Part shown: piece by piece, positions 19,232 to 27,381 of the stretch
Numbering within the stretch: position 1 is the stretch's first letter
Layout: each line of letters begins with the position of its first letter
Assembly (NCBI RefSeq): GCF_030068615.1
Contig: NZ_JASJOC010000004.1
Coordinates: 310,001 to 374,000 of the forward strand
Length of the DNA stretch: 64,000 nt
Reading direction: 5' to 3'
From: Halostagnicola sp. A-GB9-2
Lineage (GTDB): Archaea; Halobacteriota; Halobacteria; Halobacteriales; Natrialbaceae
Program-made: the position numbers and the translations under genes
The notes under the pieces: model-generated
What the model saw: only the letters and a program-made list of their open reading frames with translations
Databases searched by the model: none
What the model was told of the DNA's origin: nothing

Positions 19232-21112
19232 GTGAACACCGAGCGGATCTTCGAGGAGTTTCCCGCGCCGAGCTACCGCGGAACGCAGGAGACGGCCCTC
19301 CGAGACATACAAGACGCCTTCGAGGCCGGCAACGACGTCGTTCTCGTTCGAGCGCCGACGGGGAGCGGCAAGTCCCTGTTGGCTCGAGCGATCGCGGGCT
19401 GTGCCCAGACCGTCGAGGAGGCGGATCCGAGCGATCCCTCCGGAGCCTACTACACGACACCGCAAGTTTCCCAACTCGACGATGTCGCGGCCGACGACTT
19501 GCTCGCGGATCTGAACGTTATCCGCGGGAAATCGAACTACGACTGTATCCTCCCGAACGAGCGGAACACGCCCGTCAATCAGGCCCCCTGCGTTCGCGAA
19601 CGCGGGTACGACTGCTCGGTCAAACATCGCTGTCCGTACTTTTCTGACCGCGCGATCGCCTCGAACCGCGAAATCGCGGCGATGACGCTCGCGTACTTCA
19701 TGCAGACCGCGGGGAGCGAAGTCTTTCGAACTCGAGACGTCGTCGTCGTCGACGAAGCGCACGGGCTCGCCGAGTGGGCCGAGATGTACGCCACGATCCG
19801 GCTCGGCCCTCGATCGATCCCCATCTGGGAGGACCTTCGCGTTCCCGACATCGACGGCGTCGACCGCGCCGCACGCTACGCCGAGAATCTCGCCCAGACG
19901 TGTACCCGCAGAAAAGATGAATTACTCGAGCAGGAGACGCTCACACCCGCGGACGTTCGCGAACGGGATCGCTTTCAGGAACTCATCGGTGAACTCGAGT
20001 GGTTCGTCTCGGACTATCGGGATCCGGAGAGTCCGACGACCTGGCTCGTCGATCAGGAGCCGGCCGACGAAAACGAACAGGATACCGATTCGGACGGCAC
20101 AGACGACGAACTCGGCGGCCCGCTGACGATCAAGCCGATGAACCCCGAGCGATACCTCAGACACACCGTCTGGGATCGGGGAAACAAATTCGCGCTCCTC
20201 TCGGCGACGATTCTCAACAAAGAAGCGTTCTGCAGGCAGGTCGGACTCAATCCCGCGGACGTCGCCCTCGTCGATGTCGAACACACGTTCCCCGTCGAAA
20301 ACCGACCGCTGTACGACGTGACACAAGGGAAGATGACCTACGACGAACGCGACGAAACCCTGCCGAAGATCGCTCGAACGATCGTCCGGATCATGCAGGA
20401 ACACCCCGACGAGAAGGGGCTGGTCCACGCTCACTCCTACGCGATCCAGGAGCGACTGGCCGATCTCCTCCGGGATTTCGGCGTCGGCGAGCGAGTTCGT
20501 ACCCACTCGAGAGATGGCCGCGACGGCGACCTCGAGGCCTGGAAGGCGAGCGACGATCCGGACGTGTTCCTCTCGGTCAAGATGGAGGAAGCGCTCGATC
20601 TCAAGGGCGATCTCTGTCGCTGGCAAGTCCTCTGTAAAGCGCCGTTTCTCAACACCGGCGATTCGCGCGTCGCCCACCGCCTCGAGGAGGGCCAGTGGGC
20701 CTGGTACTACCGAACCGCGCTCCGGACGATTATCCAGGGCTGTGGTCGGGTCGTCCGCGCGCCCGACGACTACGGCGCGACGTATCTGGCGGACTCGAGC
20801 CTGTTAGATCTGTTTGATCGCGCACGCACAGACATGCCCGACTGGTTCGAAGCGCAGGTCGTTCGGATGGACCAGCCGTCGCTGCCCGCGTTCGAGCCTC
20901 GGACTGCGGTGGCTGAGGCGGGTGGTAGACGGTCGTCTTCGAGTCGTTCCGGGTTCTCTTCGTCTGCCGGTTCGAACGGCAGTTCCGGGTCCGGCAGCGC
21001 GTCCGGGTCCGCTGACGACGGTAACCGATCCTCGCGAGACAACAACCGATCCCGGAAGCGGAATTCTTCGCGCTCGAGTCCGTTGGCCGACGTCTGGGAC
21101 ACTGACGGCTAA
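19232..21112 (+). CDS. XPD/DinG-type ATP-dependent helicase
   Basis: SF2 Rad3-family DNA helicase of about 626 residues. Walker A RAPTGSGKS lies near residue 50, and a four-cysteine cluster runs from CILPNE through APCVRERGYDCSVKHRCPYF (residues ~98-132), as in the Fe-S domain of XPD. Then come VVVDEAHGLAEW (DEAH), LLSATIL, VFLSVKMEEALDLKG and IIQGCGRVVR. The last ~60 residues are Ser/Arg/Gly-rich and look disordered. I take the GTG at 19232 (VNTERIFEEF); an open frame to 19145 and a GTG at 19220 are alternatives. Roles in repair or replication are likely. Confidence 0.9.
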   Translation: MNTERIFEEFPAPSYRGTQETALRDIQDAFEAGNDVVLVRAPTGSGKSLLARAIAGCAQTVEEADPSDPSGAYYTTPQVSQLDDVAADDLLADLNVIRGKSNYDCILPNERNTPVNQAPCVRERGYDCSVKHRCPYFSDRAIASNREIAAMTLAYFMQTAGSEVFRTRDVVVVDEAHGLAEWAEMYATIRLGPRSIPIWEDLRVPDIDGVDRAARYAENLAQTCTRRKDELLEQETLTPADVRERDRFQELIGELEWFVSDYRDPESPTTWLVDQEPADENEQDTDSDGTDDELGGPLTIKPMNPERYLRHTVWDRGNKFALLSATILNKEAFCRQVGLNPADVALVDVEHTFPVENRPLYDVTQGKMTYDERDETLPKIARTIVRIMQEHPDEKGLVHAHSYAIQERLADLLRDFGVGERVRTHSRDGRDGDLEAWKASDDPDVFLSVKMEEALDLKGDLCRWQVLCKAPFLNTGDSRVAHRLEEGQWAWYYRTALRTIIQGCGRVVRAPDDYGATYLADSSLLDLFDRARTDMPDWFEAQVVRMDQPSLPAFEPRTAVAEAGGRRSSSSRSGFSSSAGSNGSSGSGSASGSADDGNRSSRDNNRSRKRNSSRSSPLADVWDTDG

Positions 21113-21175
21113 CGTGACCCCTCACGCCGTCATAGCTAACCGGTGGTAGAAACGCTCGAGTCACTCGAGATTGAT

Positions 21176-21593
21176 ATGGATCCACTCGGTACGGACGTGG
21201 ACGCTCTTATCCGGTTTCTGGCGTTACCCGTCGTCCTTTTCGTCGGAACCGGCTCCGAGCGGACGGTGTCATCGACGCGCGACGGACCGACCGGCTGAAC
21301 GGCGTCGTTTACTCCGTCGCGCTCCCGCTCGCGTTGCTCTGTGTCGGTGTCTCGCTCAAGGTCGACCTGTCGGCGATCGATTTCGGTGCGACCGGCTCCG
21401 TCGTCGCGCTGAAAATCGTCTGCATGCCGGTGCTCGCGTGGATCGTCTTCTCGCTGCTGACCGTCGACGAGGCGACGTTCTCGTGAGCGTCGTCATGCTC
21501 GGAACGTCGACGGCCGTCTCGATGTACGTCTTCGCCGCCGAACTCGAGGGCGACGAGGACCGGCTATCCGGTGGCGAAACGAGGTCGGGCTAA
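21176..21593 (+). pseudogene. wrecked copy of the AEC-type transporter
   Basis: Translated across frames this matches the intact transporter at 60085-60993. The start MDPLGTDVDALIRFLALPVVLF is followed by VGTG, then by a 1-base deletion, after which LRADGVIDARRTDRLNGVVY matches the N terminus. It then jumps directly to the C-terminal part (VALPLALLCVGVSLKVDLS). Another 1-base deletion after DEATF gives a stop, and the last ~20 residues are missing. About 155 codons are gone in the middle, so it cannot make a transporter. Confidence 0.85.
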
Positions 21594-21676
21594 AAGAGAT
21601 AGATCGCCGGCATCGCGACCATCGAAGTCGCCATCAGTATTGCGAACACCAGCGCGATGACCTGTCCTCTGTTCAT
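21590..21676 (-). CDS. 28-residue single-span membrane miniprotein
   Basis: Minus-strand ATG at 21676 to TAG at 21590 encodes 28 residues starting MNRGQVIALVFAILMATSM and ending PAIYLF: a basic N terminus plus one hydrophobic span. It is too short for standard gene calls. Codon use and the clean Arg-then-hydrophobic design look like a real small membrane protein; the antisense end overlaps the last bases of the transporter pseudogene. Unproven. Confidence 0.45.
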   Translation of the reverse strand: MNRGQVIALVFAILMATSMVAMPAIYLF

Positions 21677-21783
21677 TATTCACTGGTTCTGTCTCAACCT
21701 GTATGAATGTCACGGCTGTGTTCGCCGCTCGATGCCGTCGGCTCCCGAATCGTTGAACGTCGAGCGTTCACAACCGGATCGTT

Positions 21784-22941
21784 TCAGTCGATGACGGCGT
21801 CGAGAACGACGTGTTCGACGCCGGCGCTGTGACTTTTGACGCGACGCCGGTCGTCGACCCGCTCGAGCGTCCGCCCCGCCGTCTCGATGGCTCCTTCGAC
21901 CCGCTCGACCGGCCGCTCCCACAGGAGCGACTCGGGGGTCGCCTCGTGGTAGTGGACCGTTCCACCGGGCTCGAGTGCCTCGAGTGCCGCGGGGAGGAAC
22001 TCGTGGGCTTCGTCGGTTCGGGTGCCGGTTTCGTCACCGGGGTCACTGGACGGTTTCGGCTCGTTCCCGACGCCGTAGTAGCCCATAACCACTCGGTCGA
22101 CCTCGAGACCCTCAGCCAGCTCCCGGCAGTCGGTCATGTAGGCTTCGAGATCGGACTGAACCTCGTTCAACATCGCGTTCTCGAGGAGATACCGAAACGC
22201 GGTCGGATTGACCTCGGCGGCAGTCACCTTCGCACCGGCTCGCGCCATCGGGAGCGTGAAGTAGCCGATCCCGGCGAACATGTCGAACACTCGTTCACCC
22301 GCCGAAACGACCTCGCCCATTCGCGCTCGTTCGGCCTGATTCCCGGGCGAGAACATCACTTCTGTCGGATCGAGACCGTACTTCGTACCGTGTTCTACAT
22401 GGATCGTCTCGGTGTCGCGGTGGCCTGCAAGCAACCGCGTTCGCGGCTCCCGATAGGTCCCCGCAGTACCGTCGTTCGCGACGCCCTCGTCGGCGAGGAC
22501 GCTTTCGGCCTCGCCGTGAATCCCGAGTAGTTCCTCGCCAAGTGCTGTCTCGTCGGGGCAGTCCTCGGGAACCGTCACGAGGATTACCGATCCGACGACG
22601 GCCCACGAACCTGGAACCGTCTCGAGTTCAGCGTCGCTCCAGCCCCGTTCGGCGAGTCTGGTCTCGAGATCCGGACTCCGGTAGTCGGGGTCGATCTGGC
22701 GGATCACCTCGAGCACCGACGTCTCGGACGGCTGGGACGAAACCGGCAGTGCGACCGTTTCGGCGGTGTACTCGCGGACCCGTCGCTCGTCGTCGTAGAC
22801 ACATTCGGCTCGCAGGGATTCGGTTGCGGTTTCAGCGCGGGGCTTTTCGACGACGACGGCAAGCGGTGTGTCCGTTCTCGCCTCGAGCGTCGGGCTTTCC
22901 CCTTCGGGAATCGGACTCGCCCCTTCTGGCTCCTCAGTCAT
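21784..22941 (-). CDS. Trm5/Taw2-family tRNA methyltransferase
   Basis: Class I SAM-dependent enzyme of 385 residues. The VMFSPGNQAERARM block, motif I VFDMFAGIGYFTLPMARAG and the AAEVNPTAFRYLLENAMLN motif mark the Trm5/Tyw2 group, which acts on guanosine 37 or its wyosine precursor in tRNA. The catalytic-loop position that reads NLP in Trm5 is GYYG here, nearer to the Taw2 type; exact reaction uncertain. Starts 8 bases inside the end of the NMD3-like gene, so the two are co-transcribed and probably coupled. Confidence 0.85.
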   Translation of the reverse strand: MTEEPEGASPIPEGESPTLEARTDTPLAVVVEKPRAETATESLRAECVYDDERRVREYTAETVALPVSSQPSETSVLEVIRQIDPDYRSPDLETRLAERGWSDAELETVPGSWAVVGSVILVTVPEDCPDETALGEELLGIHGEAESVLADEGVANDGTAGTYREPRTRLLAGHRDTETIHVEHGTKYGLDPTEVMFSPGNQAERARMGEVVSAGERVFDMFAGIGYFTLPMARAGAKVTAAEVNPTAFRYLLENAMLNEVQSDLEAYMTDCRELAEGLEVDRVVMGYYGVGNEPKPSSDPGDETGTRTDEAHEFLPAALEALEPGGTVHYHEATPESLLWERPVERVEGAIETAGRTLERVDDRRRVKSHSAGVEHVVLDAVID

Positions 22942-24130
22942 CGCTCTCTGCCGGAAGGACGTGCAACCCGGCGCGGCTTTTCAGGACGGGGACCGTCTCG
23001 GCGTCGGGATCGAAGTAGTCGGGCCGGGATACCGTCTTCGCCTGATAGGTTTCGGGATCGAGGACCTGCACGGCGTTTTCGTCCTCGACGGTGACGACGG
23101 TCGTCTCCTCGGCGGCCTCGAGTTCGCCGAGCTTTCGGGCGTCGGGGGAGTTGCCTTCCTCGTAGTCCGCTTCGTAGTGCTCGCCCGTCGTTACGCGCGT
23201 TCCTTTGAGGTTTCCTCGAGCGCTCCGGACGAGGACGGGGCCATCATCGTCGTCTTCGTCGGCGAGTTCGATAATGTCGCCTGGTCGGTACGGCGGCAGA
23301 CGAACGGCGAAGGTGACGCGGTAGACCTCGTTTCCGTCGGAATCTTCCGTCACGAGCGTCTCGGCGTCGTTGATGGCCCCGCCGAACTCCTCGACCATCT
23401 TGTTCGAGATTTTCTTCCCGATTTTGTTGGTCGAGACCCGCATGTTCAGCCCGTCGGGCGTTTCGCTCATTTTGGTGATGAAGGCGTTGCGGTCTCCGGT
23501 CGCCTCCATTTCGGCGACGATATTATTCGCGATTTCTTTCGCGCGTTCGGTCTCCTCGGCGACCGGCGTCCGGTCTTCGGCGCGAATCTGGACGATGCTC
23601 GCGTAGTAGTCGCCAGCGATTCGGCCACAGCGCGTACAGGTCTGTCGAGCGATTCTCACGGGAACTGTTACTTGCTCTTCGACGGGTTCGCCGCGCACGA
23701 CACCCGTGAAATAACAGTGCATCCGGATCGTGTTCTCGTCGACCTGTTCGGGTTCGACCTGCCAGGCCACGTCTTCGGCGTCGACGTGAACGCCGAGTGC
23801 TTCGCTCACCTCTTCGATTGCGACGTCGGTGTAGTCGTCTGCACCCACGTCGACCCAGCGCTGTCCCCGGTGGACCGCTCCACACCGCGCACAAACCCGG
23901 ACGTCGACCTGCTGGGGTGCATCGACGAATTCGAAGTCCTCGAAGTAACACGCCCGGCAGAGGTCGCTTCCCTCGGTTCTCGGATCGGGGATCTCGCTCG
24001 TCTCGGTCCCGTCTCCCTCGTTCGTCGTCTCTGTCGTCTCGGTTGCATCCCCGGTTTCGGTCGCGTCGCTCCTGGATCGATCCGGAATCGGATCACCGCA
24101 GCGGGGACAGAACGCACGCGAATCAGCCAT
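22934..24130 (-). CDS. nmd3: NMD3-like zinc-ribbon protein
   Basis: A 398-residue archaeal NMD3 homologue. N-terminal zinc ribbons: CPRCGDPIP near residue 8, CRACYFEDFEF, VCARCGAVHRG, and CTRCGRIAGDYYASIVQIR further on. Eukaryotic NMD3 is the export adapter of the large ribosomal subunit; archaeal versions probably act in late 50S assembly. The ATG at 24130 is used (MADSRAFCP), three codons inside the longest frame. An acidic Thr/Glu spacer lies at ~15-40. Operon with the downstream methyltransferase. Confidence 0.9.
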   Translation of the reverse strand: MADSRAFCPRCGDPIPDRSRSDATETGDATETTETTNEGDGTETSEIPDPRTEGSDLCRACYFEDFEFVDAPQQVDVRVCARCGAVHRGQRWVDVGADDYTDVAIEEVSEALGVHVDAEDVAWQVEPEQVDENTIRMHCYFTGVVRGEPVEEQVTVPVRIARQTCTRCGRIAGDYYASIVQIRAEDRTPVAEETERAKEIANNIVAEMEATGDRNAFITKMSETPDGLNMRVSTNKIGKKISNKMVEEFGGAINDAETLVTEDSDGNEVYRVTFAVRLPPYRPGDIIELADEDDDDGPVLVRSARGNLKGTRVTTGEHYEADYEEGNSPDARKLGELEAAEETTVVTVEDENAVQVLDPETYQAKTVSRPDYFDPDAETVPVLKSRAGLHVLPAESDD

Positions 24131-24638
24131 TGACTCCACTTTGAGGCTGAGCGAGTTAAACGGCGCGCTCTCTCGCTTTCGATCCTACTCGAGGATATCT
24201 TGATCGCATAAAGCGATACCTCCTCCTTTCCGTTTGTGAGTGCTCCACACGAAACGAGGGGGTCCAGTTTGCGTCTGTCGATCTGACTGTCACTTCTTTC
24301 CACGCGAAATAGGGGGGTGAACTGGTCATGCTCGAGGAACGTTTCAACGCTACCGGTCGCGATCGGACGCGCTCGTCCCTCGCGTAGTCGGGTGATTTCC
24401 GGCCCTTCCTCGAGATATTCGGAGTGAATGTTGGGATCCCTCGGTCGGAAACCTCTATCACATGTGGAACTATCACACGATGAGCAAGACGAACGTCTGC
24501 CATACGTCAGATGGTTGCGTCTCGTTCATGTCAGACGTGCTTCCGTCATTGGATCTCGATAGGAAACAGGGGGGTTTCGCTCGAGCGCTCGCTCGTCGGT
24601 TTGACGACACTTATTTCCCCTCGAGTTATAGTCCCCAT

Positions 24639-25547
24639 ATGGACTGGCAACCGGACTGGGGGCTTCGCGCGCGAATGGGCCTCACGATGTTCCTGCTCTT
24701 CGGAGTGTACCTGTTTTTTATCGTTGCACTCACGACCGCGTTCGGTGGAACCGCCTCGAGTCTCCTCCTCGTCGCGTTGCTGTTCGGGAGCTTTTCACTG
24801 ATCCAATTTTTCTACAGCGACAAACTCACGCTGTGGAGTATGGGTGCCGAGGAGGTCGAATACGAGGAGTATCCGCAGTTACACGCCTCGGTGGATCGAC
24901 TCTCCCAGCAGGCCGATCTGCCGAAGCCGAAAGTGGCCGTCGTCGATTCGAAGGTACCGAACGCGTTCGCAACCGGGCGCTCGCCGAGCAATGCTGTCGT
25001 CGCGGTAACGTCCGGACTCATGCGAACGCTGGATCAGGAGGAGTTAGACGGCGTGCTCGCACACGAACTCGCCCACGTGAAGAACCGCGACGTGGCCGTG
25101 ATGACCATCGCTTCCTTTCTCTCGACCATCGCCTTCCTCATCGTTCGCTTCGGCGGCCAGACGATGATCTTCACCGGCGGTGGGCGAAGTCAGGGCGGCG
25201 GAAAGGGCGCGGCGGGGATTCTCGTCGCCATCCTGATCTCGCTAATCGTCTGGATCATCAGCTACGTTCTCATCCGCGCGCTCTCGCGCTACCGCGAGTT
25301 CGCCGCCGACCGCGGCGCGGCCGCCATCACCGGCAACCCGGGCGCGCTCGCGTCCGCGCTGATGAAAATTTCCGGTGAAGTCGATAAGGTACCCGATGAG
25401 GATCTCCGCGAGGAAGCCGAGATGAACGCCTTTTTCATCATCCCGCTCAAGTCCGGCATCGTCGGCCGACTGTTCAGCACCCACCCCTCGACGGAACGAC
25501 GGATCGAACAGCTTCGGGACCTCGAGCGCGAGACGGCGACGGCCTGA
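24639..25547 (+). CDS. htpX: HtpX-like membrane zinc protease
   Basis: M48 family protease of 302 residues. Two N-terminal spans (~15-60), the zinc motif AHELAHVKNRDV near residue 142, two further spans around 160-215, and the third-ligand region YREFAADRGAA. C-terminal STHPSTERRIEQL is typical. Members clear misfolded membrane proteins. The ATG at 24639 is chosen because a TTATTT box lies about 26 bases before it and the upstream in-frame stretch (24462 on) is not family-like. Confidence 0.93.
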   Translation: MDWQPDWGLRARMGLTMFLLFGVYLFFIVALTTAFGGTASSLLLVALLFGSFSLIQFFYSDKLTLWSMGAEEVEYEEYPQLHASVDRLSQQADLPKPKVAVVDSKVPNAFATGRSPSNAVVAVTSGLMRTLDQEELDGVLAHELAHVKNRDVAVMTIASFLSTIAFLIVRFGGQTMIFTGGGRSQGGGKGAAGILVAILISLIVWIISYVLIRALSRYREFAADRGAAAITGNPGALASALMKISGEVDKVPDEDLREEAEMNAFFIIPLKSGIVGRLFSTHPSTERRIEQLRDLERETATA

Positions 25548-25573
25548 ACGGTATGCATCGTGTCCAGAACGTA

Positions 25574-25825
25574 CTATTCCCACTTCGGCGCGTCATCGAG
25601 ATGTGCGTTCGCCTCGCGTGAGGTTCCGCGCATTTCGCCGATCAACTCTCGAGCCCGCTCGGCTCGCCAACGATATCCGTCGGCACGGAACTCGTTGGAG
25701 CTGGGCTTTTCGATGACGATTCGTCCCCTGGCCCCGCTCCCCCGACACGTCGGATCTCTCTCGGTCATGTCTGTCCGTGGTAACTTGTCTCTGTAGGCTC
25801 TGACGAAATCCTCTTCTTTAGACAC
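25574..25825 (-). CDS. small conserved-looking haloarchaeal protein
   Basis: An 83-residue frame from a GTG at 25825 (or an ATG at 25768): charged, with the block RDPTCRGSGARGRIVIEKP and a helical tail ending DDAPKWE. No family recognised with certainty. It is convergent with htpX (26 bases between stops). Composition is acidic-to-neutral, unlike most shadow frames, which supports it moderately. Confidence 0.5.
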   Translation of the reverse strand: MSKEEDFVRAYRDKLPRTDMTERDPTCRGSGARGRIVIEKPSSNEFRADGYRWRAERARELIGEMRGTSREANAHLDDAPKWE

Positions 25826-25875
25826 CTGATTCTATGAAACTACTGTTCACTACACATGCCAACCTTTTGCTCTGC

Positions 25876-25898
25876 GTGCGGTCGCTTCGCGACCGCAC
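25876..25898. repeat. 10-bp perfect hairpin
   Basis: GTGCGGTCGC, loop TTC, GCGACCGCAC. Sits at the edge of the transposase relic; may be an IS end structure or a terminator for the GTG-start gene's neighbourhood. Confidence 0.6.
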
Positions 25899-25937
25899 TC
25901 GGCAAAACGTTGATGAAAAGCACGTCGTCACCCCCTC

Positions 25938-25958
25938 AGCCGCGCCGTTGGCGCGGCT
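25938..25958. repeat. 9-bp perfect hairpin
   Basis: AGCCGCGCC, loop GTT, GGCGCGGCT, 40 bases from the previous hairpin. Same interpretation: structured end of a decayed mobile element. Confidence 0.55.
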
Positions 25959-26029
25959 TCGAGGGCTCCTTGGCCCGCTCGCTCACTGCGTTCGGTCGCG
26001 GGTGCAAGCGGTAACACCTCCGCCTGTAC

Positions 26030-26270
26030 TGATCGTTGGAGGGCTCGGTCGAGATTGTGGACGATACACGCAAGGACGATTCACGAAACTGCTTCCACCA
26101 TCGTTGTGAACGGACCAATCCCGTTCTCGCGGGCCATCGCCCGAATCTGCTGATCGTTGTGCCCCTTGTCTCCAAGCAAAACTCCGATTTCACTAACAGC
26201 TGGACGTTCTCTCCGGTTCCGAGGCCACCGTCCGTACACGAATTCTGACCGGAACAAAGACAGTGTACGT
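26030..26270 (-). pseudogene. eroded IS5-type transposase C-terminal fragment
   Basis: The minus strand encodes VLLGDKGHNDQQIRAMARENGI, the DKGYD-type block of haloarchaeal IS5-family (DDE) transposases. After a frame change comes KQFRE, and after one missing base IVLACIVHNLDRAL, the usual ending of such enzymes. At least two frameshifts and loss of the N-terminal half mean it is dead. No inverted-repeat ends or target duplication could be matched. Confidence 0.65.
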
Positions 26271-26286
26271 GTGCGTCGTGATAGAT

Positions 26287-26562
26287 ATGGCACAAACCGT
26301 CGATGAACTTCGGAATGAAATTCGGATCGCGGTCGGTCGATTTGAACGAGAGAGAACGACAGCGTTCACGAAAGAGGACCTCGCCGCAGTTTGTGATGTA
26401 GTGGGGTACGAGATTGACACGAGCGGGCGTCTGCCTCCGAAAGCAGAATTGAGGGCAGGAATCTTGAGGAAGATCGGTGCTGCACAAGAGCCCAATCCAG
26501 AGGATACATCGTCGTCGTTCCGGAAAGATGAGTTAGAAGCGATCATGGCTGCTGTTCAGTAG
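26287..26562 (+). CDS. small charged protein, unknown
   Basis: A 91-residue protein from the ATG at 26287 (MAQTVDELRNEIRIAVG), predominantly helical, with FTKEDLAAVCDVVGYEIDTSG and LPPKAELRAGILRKI. It resembles small haloarchaeal proteins often found beside insertion sequences; a DNA-binding or SAP-like helical domain is possible but not shown. The 5' end is close to the transposase relic on the other strand. Confidence 0.65.
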   Translation: MAQTVDELRNEIRIAVGRFERERTTAFTKEDLAAVCDVVGYEIDTSGRLPPKAELRAGILRKIGAAQEPNPEDTSSSFRKDELEAIMAAVQ

Positions 26563-26670
26563 GGCTTTTCTCGAGTAGTCTCCCCCTCTCCCATCGACAG
26601 AACCCGAACGTGCACTCGAGTGCGCGCGAAAATGGATGACTTCTAAGGTAGTTCCCACGACAATACGGAT

Positions 26671-27291
26671 ATGGGACTGCTGGACGGACTTCGTTCCGTA
26701 CTCGGCTTGCGCGCCGAGTCGGACGCCAAGCGAGACGCCGACCCCGACGACCTCTTCGGGATGAGCACGGCCTACTTCACCATGGAGGCCGAACTGGGCT
26801 ATGAATCGGCCGACGTCGGCGCGCTCTGTTTCTCCGGCGTCGACTCGAGCACCTTCCGCGAGGCCGTCTCGGAGGTCGAGGCGATCCTCGAGGCGGGCCG
26901 CGAGGAGACGGGCACCGAGTTCGAGGTCGCAGAAGACGACCACGGCTACAGGTGGGTAATCCTCGAGGAGAGCGATCCTGAGGATCTCATCACGAGCATG
27001 CATTTTGCGGCGGACACGTTCATCGAGCACGGCTACGGCTCGCGGCTGCTCGCGGCGGTCTTCGCTTACGAGGGGACCGGGGTCGCCAACGGCGACGGCC
27101 CCGCCTACTGGATCTACTCCTTCCGGCGCGGGCGCTTCTATCCGTTCGCTCCCCGCCCCGGCCGTGAGCGGGACTCGAGTGCTGAGTTCAAACTCGAATC
27201 GGTACTCGACGGCGAACTCGAGGTCGAGCGCGAGAAGGAGTACTGGTACCCGCTGTGGCCGAGTTCGTCCGGAACGCACCCCTGGGAGTGA
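26671..27291 (+). CDS. possible PspA-associated protein PspAB
   Basis: A 206-residue soluble acidic protein beginning MGLLDGLRSVLGL and then DPDDLFGMSTAYFTMEAELGY. It resembles the haloarchaeal family annotated as PspA-associated PspAB, of unknown mechanism, linked by name to envelope-stress PspA proteins. The C-terminal half is rich in aromatic residues (FYPFAPRPG, EYWYPLWPSSSG). No pspA gene is nearby, so the name is tentative. Confidence 0.65.
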   Translation: MGLLDGLRSVLGLRAESDAKRDADPDDLFGMSTAYFTMEAELGYESADVGALCFSGVDSSTFREAVSEVEAILEAGREETGTEFEVAEDDHGYRWVILEESDPEDLITSMHFAADTFIEHGYGSRLLAAVFAYEGTGVANGDGPAYWIYSFRRGRFYPFAPRPGRERDSSAEFKLESVLDGELEVEREKEYWYPLWPSSSGTHPWE

Positions 27292-27344
27292 GCGGTTTCG
27301 ACCAACCACATCCGTCGAATCGGCCGACGGGTTCGGTGCGTGCC

Positions 27345-27354
27345 GTATCTATTA
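27345..27354 (+). promoter_or_regulatory. TATA box of the beta-propeller gene
   Basis: TATCTATTAT about 30 bases before the GTG at 27382. This spacing excludes the earlier in-frame GTGs at 27340 and 27361 as starts. Confidence 0.5.
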
Positions 27355-27381
27355 TGCCCTGTGAGTCGCAACGGTGTGCCA

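Noticed and set aside
25936-26487. 183-codon minus-strand frame
   Set aside because: It mixes transposase fragments from one frame with random sequence and crosses the small gene at 26287; better explained as a frameshifted relic.
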